From Shewanella sp. (GTDB lineage: Bacteria > Pseudomonadota > Gammaproteobacteria > Enterobacterales > Shewanellaceae), in assembly GCF_013214165.1 (NCBI RefSeq), contig NZ_JABSSM010000005.1, positions 1-64,000 of the forward strand: a DNA stretch of 64,000 nt, given 5' to 3'. Below are positions 57,909 to 64,000 of this stretch, piece by piece; the stretch's first letter is position 1, and the number at the start of each line of letters is the position of its first letter. Under the pieces are notes generated by a model that saw only the letters and a program-made list of their open reading frames with translations, was not told where the DNA came from and ran no database searches. Position numbers and translations under genes: made by a program.

Positions 57909-58505
57909 TTATAAAATGTTCATTTCTTGCAGTAGCGCTCGGGTCTCTACCATAGGCAAGCCCACTACAGCAGAATAGCTGCCATCTATGCGCTCGACAA
58001 AGCTGCCACCTAAGGCCTGGATACCATAGGCGCCGGCTTTATCCATGGGTTCGCCAGTAGCGATATAGGCCAAGATATCCTGCTCGGTTAAGCGGCAAAA
58101 TTGTACCTTGGTCTCAACCAGGCGCGTCACCGTCTTGCTCCCATCCGTTAAAGCCACAGCCGTCATGACGCTATGAACCTGACCCGATAACTGGGATAGT
58201 ATCTTCAGGGCATCGGCTTCGTCGACGGGTTTACCTAAAATCTTATCGCCTAATAGCACTATGGTATCTGAACCAAGTACCACTGGGGTTCCCTCGACTC
58301 GACACAAGTCCAGCCCTGCTAGGGCCTTTTCTACTGCCAGACGAGACACGAACACTTGAGGCGTCTCTCCGGGGATATGACTCTCATCGATATCCGCCGC
58401 CAGGGTAGTAAAACTAAAATCGGCACGTGAAAAACCTAACTGAGTCAGTATCTCTTTTCTACGCGGGGAGGCCGAAGCCAATACCAGAGGAGCGAAAGAA
58501 GCCAT
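57909..58505 (-). CDS. maf: Maf-family nucleotide pyrophosphatase (YhdE-type)
   Basis: House-cleaning nucleoside-triphosphate pyrophosphatase, 198 residues. The family signature [14 protein letters not shown] is at the N-terminus and the catalytic GSDTIV plus KP segments are visible. Members of this subgroup hydrolyse dTTP, UTP and modified pyrimidine nucleotides. It starts one base after the mreD stop, so it is in the mre operon. The region just upstream of rng (57880-57902) carries CTAG-rich sequence. Confidence 0.94.
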   Translation of the reverse strand: MASFAPLVLASASPRRKEILTQLGFSRADFSFTTLAADIDESHIPGETPQVFVSRLAVEKALAGLDLCRVEGTPVVLGSDTIVLLGDKILGKPVDEADALKILSQLSGQVHSVMTAVALTDGSKTVTRLVETKVQFCRLTEQDILAYIATGEPMDKAGAYGIQALGGSFVERIDGSYSAVVGLPMVETRALLQEMNIL

Positions 58506-58506
58506 T

Positions 58507-59001
58507 TCATCTCACCTTATATAAACGTCGTAAGCGACGTAACATCCAAAATACCCAGGGCCAGATAATCAAACTGGAAATAGCGGGCAAGAACAGGTTC
58601 ACATCGAATGTGACTGTGGCAGTCGACACCGCAAATTGAACCCAAAACACCACCAGATGATGCAGGCAGACTAGACTAGAAATCATCAAGGCCTGCTGCC
58701 ACATGGGGAAGTTACGCAAGCGCTGAAAATGAAGTACCACCACGTAGACGACTAATGACATGGCTAGCGCACGAATACCTAAGTGAGCCCCCAGCAAGAT
58801 ATCTAACATCACCCCGAGTGCAAAGGCTGATAAAATATTGTATCTGTGGGGTAACGCCATAGCCCAATAGATGATAACCAGTAATAACCAGTCGGGACGC
58901 CAGGCTTCGACTATATCCGGCAAGGGCATGATCTGTAATAACATGGCGCCGAGAAGGCTTAACCACACCACCCAACGGCCATTGGCAATATGCATGCTCA
59001 T
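58507..59001 (-). CDS. mreD: Rod shape-determining protein MreD
   Basis: Small inner-membrane protein of the elongasome, 164 residues, with about five hydrophobic helices and the family segment [21 protein letters not shown]. It links MreC with PBP2 and RodA for lateral wall growth. Its start overlaps the mreC stop by four bases (ATGA), and maf follows immediately. Confidence 0.95.
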   Translation of the reverse strand: MSMHIANGRWVVWLSLLGAMLLQIMPLPDIVEAWRPDWLLLVIIYWAMALPHRYNILSAFALGVMLDILLGAHLGIRALAMSLVVYVVVLHFQRLRNFPMWQQALMISSLVCLHHLVVFWVQFAVSTATVTFDVNLFLPAISSLIIWPWVFWMLRRLRRLYKVR

Positions 59002-59906
59002 TCGCTCACCTCTTGCTTAGCTTCAGACTTAAGCTCTAATTTCATGCCACTGGATTGAGCTACAGGAATGTCATTATGATCTTGGCTGTGTTCGAGTTCA
59101 TCGGGCCAAATAAGCAGCAAGTATCGAATACGATCTAATGCCGCCAATGGTTGAGCCGTGACCGTGGCGTAACTCTGGCCATCATCTTTAATCACGCTTA
59201 TCACACGAGCCACTGGATAGCCTTCGGGAAAACGATTACCTAGCCCGGAGGACACCAGCAGATCGGCGACACGAATATCTGTGCTCTTAGAAACAAATTT
59301 AAGTTCCAGCTCATCGAGCACACCCGTGCCATGCACCACCAGACGCACATCGTTACGTGTTATACGCACAGGAATAGCGTGAGTGACATCTGAAATAAGC
59401 AGCACTCGACTGGTTAACTCACTGACTTGCACTATTTGGCCTACGACACCTTGTGCATCCACCACAGGCTGGCCAACAAACACGCCGGTTCTTTGCCCTT
59501 GGTTTAACACCACATATTGATGATAGGGGTCGCTGGCAATTGCCATCACCTCGGCAACCACTTTCTTGGAATCCATGTGTACGGGAGAGCCCAGCAAGCC
59601 ACGCAAACGATCATTTTCCTGTCTTAGATGCTCGAAACGCTGCAGACGCTCACTCATCAGCAGCTGTTGACGCAATAGCGCCTTGTTTTGTTTAGCCAGC
59701 ATGTCGCGAGTCGCAAGATTCTCGGCAGACCAATCGAGCAGGGCGCCGGGCACATTGGCAACGTATTGCAGTGGGCTTAGAACAGAAGAAATAGATTGAC
59801 GAACAGGATCGAGCCGGCCGTTGGCCACAATGAGGATCACCGACAAAATAATAGCCAGTGTTAATCTAAACTGGTTTGAAATACCACGAGCAAAAATGGG
59901 CTTCAT
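58998..59906 (-). CDS. mreC: Rod shape-determining protein MreC
   Basis: Bitopic elongasome protein of 302 residues: one N-terminal TM (RLTLAIILSVILIVA), a coiled coil (about 75-105, QRFEHLRQENDRLRGLL) and a periplasmic beta-rich domain with the conserved VAEVMAIASDPYHQ and GVVGQI motifs. It activates PBP2 and forms filaments. The C-terminal 30 residues are acidic and variable. It begins 131 bp downstream of mreB, past a terminator hairpin. Confidence 0.96.
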   Translation of the reverse strand: MKPIFARGISNQFRLTLAIILSVILIVANGRLDPVRQSISSVLSPLQYVANVPGALLDWSAENLATRDMLAKQNKALLRQQLLMSERLQRFEHLRQENDRLRGLLGSPVHMDSKKVVAEVMAIASDPYHQYVVLNQGQRTGVFVGQPVVDAQGVVGQIVQVSELTSRVLLISDVTHAIPVRITRNDVRLVVHGTGVLDELELKFVSKSTDIRVADLLVSSGLGNRFPEGYPVARVISVIKDDGQSYATVTAQPLAALDRIRYLLLIWPDELEHSQDHNDIPVAQSSGMKLELKSEAKQEVSE

Positions 59907-59999
59907 AAAAAACTATAAGTGGTTACGAAATACTAATGAGTATTCATGGGATCATAAAAACAAAATCAGGTTTTATGCCCTATGGCGATAATGAGGCAC

Positions 60000-60025
60000 A
60001 AAAAAAAGGCGGGTTAACACCGCCT
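60000..60025 (-). terminator. Intercistronic terminator between mreB and mreC
   Basis: AGGCGG (60007-60012) pairs with CCGCCT (60020-60025), followed on the minus strand by an uninterrupted T8 run. It starts 13 bp after the mreB stop. Outer arms AATGAGGC (59990-59997) and GCCTCATT (60022-60029) can pair over the T-run in read-through transcripts. Confidence 0.85.
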
Positions 60026-60037
60026 CATTCGACCCAA

Positions 60038-61132
<1,095 letters not shown>

Positions 61133-61365
61133 CTAACTCTAACAACCACACCCCTATGACACAAGGGCGATGAGGTTAACATTTGCTAATGAAGTGTATT
61201 ATTTTTAAATATTATGGAAAAAGCAGAAATAAGTGGGGCTTTGGCCTAAGAGAATGAGCATCCCTCTAATGTCACCAAGCAGGCTTGCAAGTGCACCAAG
61301 TCCTTGGCTTAAAGAAGGGAAAATGAGATTTCCTAGCCACTCTTTGACATAGCCTTAAGCTAACA

Positions 61366-64000
61366 CTAATTAACTTCCCGCCAATAGATCACTTTATCGT
61401 GACCACGATAAGTGCCAAAGAAAGCACTCGCTCTTGGGTCGTATAGCCCATTAACGTTACTGGCATCGTAATTCCAAAACCATTTAAGCCAAGGTTCGAC
61501 ATGCTGTTTAAGCGGTACTACACCAGTAGCATTTGGAACAGTGAAATATATTTGATTCATACCCGCTTGTATTGTGCCGCTTTGTAAGGTTAGTCCAGCA
61601 TTACTATGCGCCGTAATCGCTGGGAAGCCTGTAGGAAACTGCATATTCATGCCTGTCGTGACCGTTTCCCCATTATCCGCTGAAGAAGCAGTATTATAAA
61701 TAGAACACAGATCCTCCTCATTGACTATCCAAGTCGGGACACTCTCGGCTACTGAGCTCACATATTCAGTGCGTATTGGCAAGCGTAGGCTTTCAGACTC
61801 AGGTCCATAGCCGTTTTCAAGAATCATACGGCCATAGCGTTGTTGCATATTTTTATCTTTACCAATATCGGTAAAGGTAAAGCCAATACATTGCGAATTA
61901 GCATCAGATTGGAAACAAATGCCATCATTATCAGTCACATCTAAAGCAAGTAAATCCAAATGAAATAACGCATTGAATGGTGCAACAGCCGAAGCTGTTC
62001 TTAAATAATTAACCTGAGCACCAGCAAGGTAGGCGGCGGGTTCACTCGAAAACATCACTGCGCCGGAAAGCGCCGGGTCATCTCTGTCATCGAGCCTTGC
62101 AATACCGCTATTATCGCTATAACTACGACCCGACCATTGGTTCTGTTCAGAAGAGTCCTGGTCTCGATAGCGCCACCAAGGCGCTATTTGGTAATTACTG
62201 GTCACACTTGTAGAGCTGGACTTGCCAATGACTCGTATCTTAGGTTCTACTGCAGATAAGAAACTAAAAGGCTGATCCATATAGGTAAAGCTACCGCATG
62301 CGTTCGATACTTCGGGGGTATTGCCAATTATTTCCAAATAAGCAGGCGTAAAACGACCAAAGACTTCGCTACTAGACTTATCTTGGGCAATGATAACCCC
62401 TTGATAATTTAAATCTTGGCTGAGCTCTGCAGTCACTGTGCCCACCTCACTCCAACTTTGAACACGAGTTACCCAAGTTTCCCCGGCTATAAGCTCAAAG
62501 TTAATTGAAGTCTCTCCAAAGCTACCGTCACTACCTGTAGATGGCTGATCTACTCTTGCTGTGATTGCTATATTGTCCAACTTGAAATTTTGTAGTGCTG
62601 TATTATTACTGAAGTCGGTGTCGTCATCAGACTCCCAACAAACAGCCTTCATTGCCATATTAAAATCATCACCAGCTTTAGCGAGCACCTGACAGTTGGC
62701 ATCGTATGGGTCCCCACCAATACACGTCTTATTGCCACTCGTATTAAAGAAATGAAAACCCGCAGCAGCAGCGGTAAAATCATCTGAATATTCAAGTAGC
62801 AGCTCTTCGGTGCCATTAGGAGTGTTCACCGTATGTCTGTGGGATGCTGTCAACGTGACCACTCCAGCTTCTGGATAATTGGCCTTTAACTCGGCTTTAC
62901 CGTCCGCATTAAAACGCACATTTAAACTCTTTGTATCACCACCATCAATGTCCACACTCGCTGTTGGCACATTCAAACTACTCAGTATCAGTGCTGCCTG
63001 ATTATTAACAGAGCTGGGTGTTTTGTACTCAAAATTAAAATCTATCGCCTTAGTTTGATTACTAAAAAGGGGGACACATTCTTGCGTCTGGGGGTCCTTT
63101 TTCACTGCAAACAATTCAAAGCTAGCAGTATCTTTGCAAGAGCTAGTATTAGGCACATCGAAGTAAAAACCAGTATCTTCATAGACTAATTTACATTGTT
63201 CGATATCTAACACCTCTGTACCGTCTATAAAACAACGATAAGAACCGGACGGAGCTGTAGCGCCGAGACCAACGATAACCAGCCCACCGTCAGCATGCCA
63301 GAGCGATGCTGGGGGTATTGTATGTCCAGTAAAGTTAATCGTACTGTATAGGTCACCATTTTTGGTCAAGTCGACAGTGGATAAGACTGAAGTTTCAGCA
63401 GTGCAATCAGGATTAGCACAAGCACGAATAAGTATATCCTTTGCCGTGCAGCTAATTGCGCCAGATGAGAACTCTATACGATAATGATTCGTCGCCGCAG
63501 GCTCGGCGGATGCCTCGAAGGCAAAATAGCCAATATCTTCTGCGAGGTGAAACCGCTCGGCATCGAGTTGCTGATCTTCATCTAGGGCAAAGCTCACGCT
63601 ATTGTTAAATTCTGCATGACGACAGCGCCTTGTCCAACCACCATCGGCACCACGACGTGAGTTTTTATTGGCTATTACGTAGGGCTGGCTAGCATAGGTA
63701 TGTTGATAAGTAGTCGCATAGGCACATTGCTGGCTCAGTGTGCGGGCGTTGCCCCCCGCATTGTGATTCAGTGCATAGCCAAACTCATACAAGATATTCT
63801 CGCCGTTGACCCGCATGGAACCAGCGCCAAGCCCGGCAACATAGCCTAAGGTTTCATCTTGATTGATCGGGGCACTGACTTGCGATGCCTCGATGGCTAT
63901 ATCGAATTCATCTCCATGGACGCTCACACTATTAATCACGGTAGTAATAAAGCGATTATTGCTCTTAGTCTGAGCCTGTCCAACCATAGCGGGCTTGGCA
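61366..64000 (-). CDS. mshQ: MSHA biogenesis protein MshQ (DUF6701), 5' end outside the window
   Basis: The reading frame is open through the right edge (AKPA precedes the first internal Met at 63987), so the start is missing. Over 870 residues are visible. The C-terminal part carries the DUF6701 pattern: FGRFTPAYLEIIG, the repeated RYGRMILENGYGPESESLRLP block, and the terminal FFGTYRGHDKVIYWREVN. The protein is Cys-rich in its middle, suiting an exported, disulfide-bonded pilin-tip-like component. MshQ belongs to the mannose-sensitive haemagglutinin type IV pilus locus, and its position beside mreB is typical of Shewanella and Vibrio. Confidence 0.92.
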   Translation of the reverse strand, partial: AKPAMVGQAQTKSNNRFITTVINSVSVHGDEFDIAIEASQVSAPINQDETLGYVAGLGAGSMRVNGENILYEFGYALNHNAGGNARTLSQQCAYATTYQHTYASQPYVIANKNSRRGADGGWTRRCRHAEFNNSVSFALDEDQQLDAERFHLAEDIGYFAFEASAEPAATNHYRIEFSSGAISCTAKDILIRACANPDCTAETSVLSTVDLTKNGDLYSTINFTGHTIPPASLWHADGGLVIVGLGATAPSGSYRCFIDGTEVLDIEQCKLVYEDTGFYFDVPNTSSCKDTASFELFAVKKDPQTQECVPLFSNQTKAIDFNFEYKTPSSVNNQAALILSSLNVPTASVDIDGGDTKSLNVRFNADGKAELKANYPEAGVVTLTASHRHTVNTPNGTEELLLEYSDDFTAAAAGFHFFNTSGNKTCIGGDPYDANCQVLAKAGDDFNMAMKAVCWESDDDTDFSNNTALQNFKLDNIAITARVDQPSTGSDGSFGETSINFELIAGETWVTRVQSWSEVGTVTAELSQDLNYQGVIIAQDKSSSEVFGRFTPAYLEIIGNTPEVSNACGSFTYMDQPFSFLSAVEPKIRVIGKSSSTSVTSNYQIAPWWRYRDQDSSEQNQWSGRSYSDNSGIARLDDRDDPALSGAVMFSSEPAAYLAGAQVNYLRTASAVAPFNALFHLDLLALDVTDNDGICFQSDANSQCIGFTFTDIGKDKNMQQRYGRMILENGYGPESESLRLPIRTEYVSSVAESVPTWIVNEEDLCSIYNTASSADNGETVTTGMNMQFPTGFPAITAHSNAGLTLQSGTIQAGMNQIYFTVPNATGVVPLKQHVEPWLKWFWNYDASNVNGLYDPRASAFFGTYRGHDKVIYWREVN

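Overview
The window looks like chromosomal DNA of a Shewanella-type marine gammaproteobacterium. The basis is gene content and order: mshQ next to mreBCD-maf-rng-yhdP-nit-tldD, RapA, RraB, DarP (YjgA), PmbA, an ArsJ/GAPDH arsenate module, and many DUF proteins typical of the Shewanella/Vibrio group (DUF3530, DUF3016, DUF3465). No rRNA, tRNA, CRISPR array, insertion sequence or prophage was recognised. The genus is inferred from memory of gene families; no database search was run.

Layout. 1-7 kb: 5' part of a periplasmic zinc metalloprotease, a hybrid sensor kinase with two receivers, and a PIN-PhoH ATPase. 7-15 kb: rapA, a DUF3530 protein, a crotonase, a CheY-CheC fusion followed by a diguanylate cyclase, then rraB. 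15-20 kb: plsC and a zinc-acquisition cluster (predicted zinc chaperone, His-rich outer-membrane barrel, binding protein, permease) with no ATPase gene. 20-31 kb: mostly single genes, namely an MscS channel, aldo/keto reductase, MaoC-like dehydratase, an orphan CheD, a TraB/GumN protein, small secreted proteins and a tandem-receiver protein. 31-36.6 kb: HU, an AGCS amino-acid symporter, DUF3465, an alpha/beta hydrolase, and a BrnTA module whose toxin gene is frameshifted. 36.8-39.8 kb: arsR-gapdh-arsJ. 40-52 kb: both halves of the TldD/TldE(PmbA) protease, DarP, an Ig-like lipoprotein, and a TolC-HlyD-permease-permease exporter operon, also without an ATPase. 51-64 kb: the cell-shape and envelope cluster mreB-mreC-mreD-maf-rng-yhdP-nit, with mshQ (MSHA pilus) entering from the right edge.

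Themes. Several units work together: zinc import at 16-19.5 kb; arsenate detoxification by arsenylation of glyceraldehyde-3-phosphate and export; MreBCD with the RNase G and YhdP envelope genes; TldD plus PmbA. Signal transduction is over-represented (hybrid kinase, CheY-CheC, GGEEF protein, CheD, tandem receiver), and none of it sits in a complete chemotaxis operon.

The most unusual structure is a recurring one. Three unrelated genes (small secreted protein at 28.1 kb, ArsJ-associated GAPDH at 38.3 kb, ABC permease at 45.0 kb) are each followed directly by tandem, slightly different copies of their own 3' end. In each case the extra copy reads in frame as an alternative C-terminus, and in two of them it carries its own stop. 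Other points are a frameshifted BrnT beside an intact BrnA, an intercistronic terminator between mreB and mreC, an orphan terminator that may mark a small RNA at 33.8-33.95 kb, and perfect CTAG-rich palindromes flanking the 38-40 kb block.
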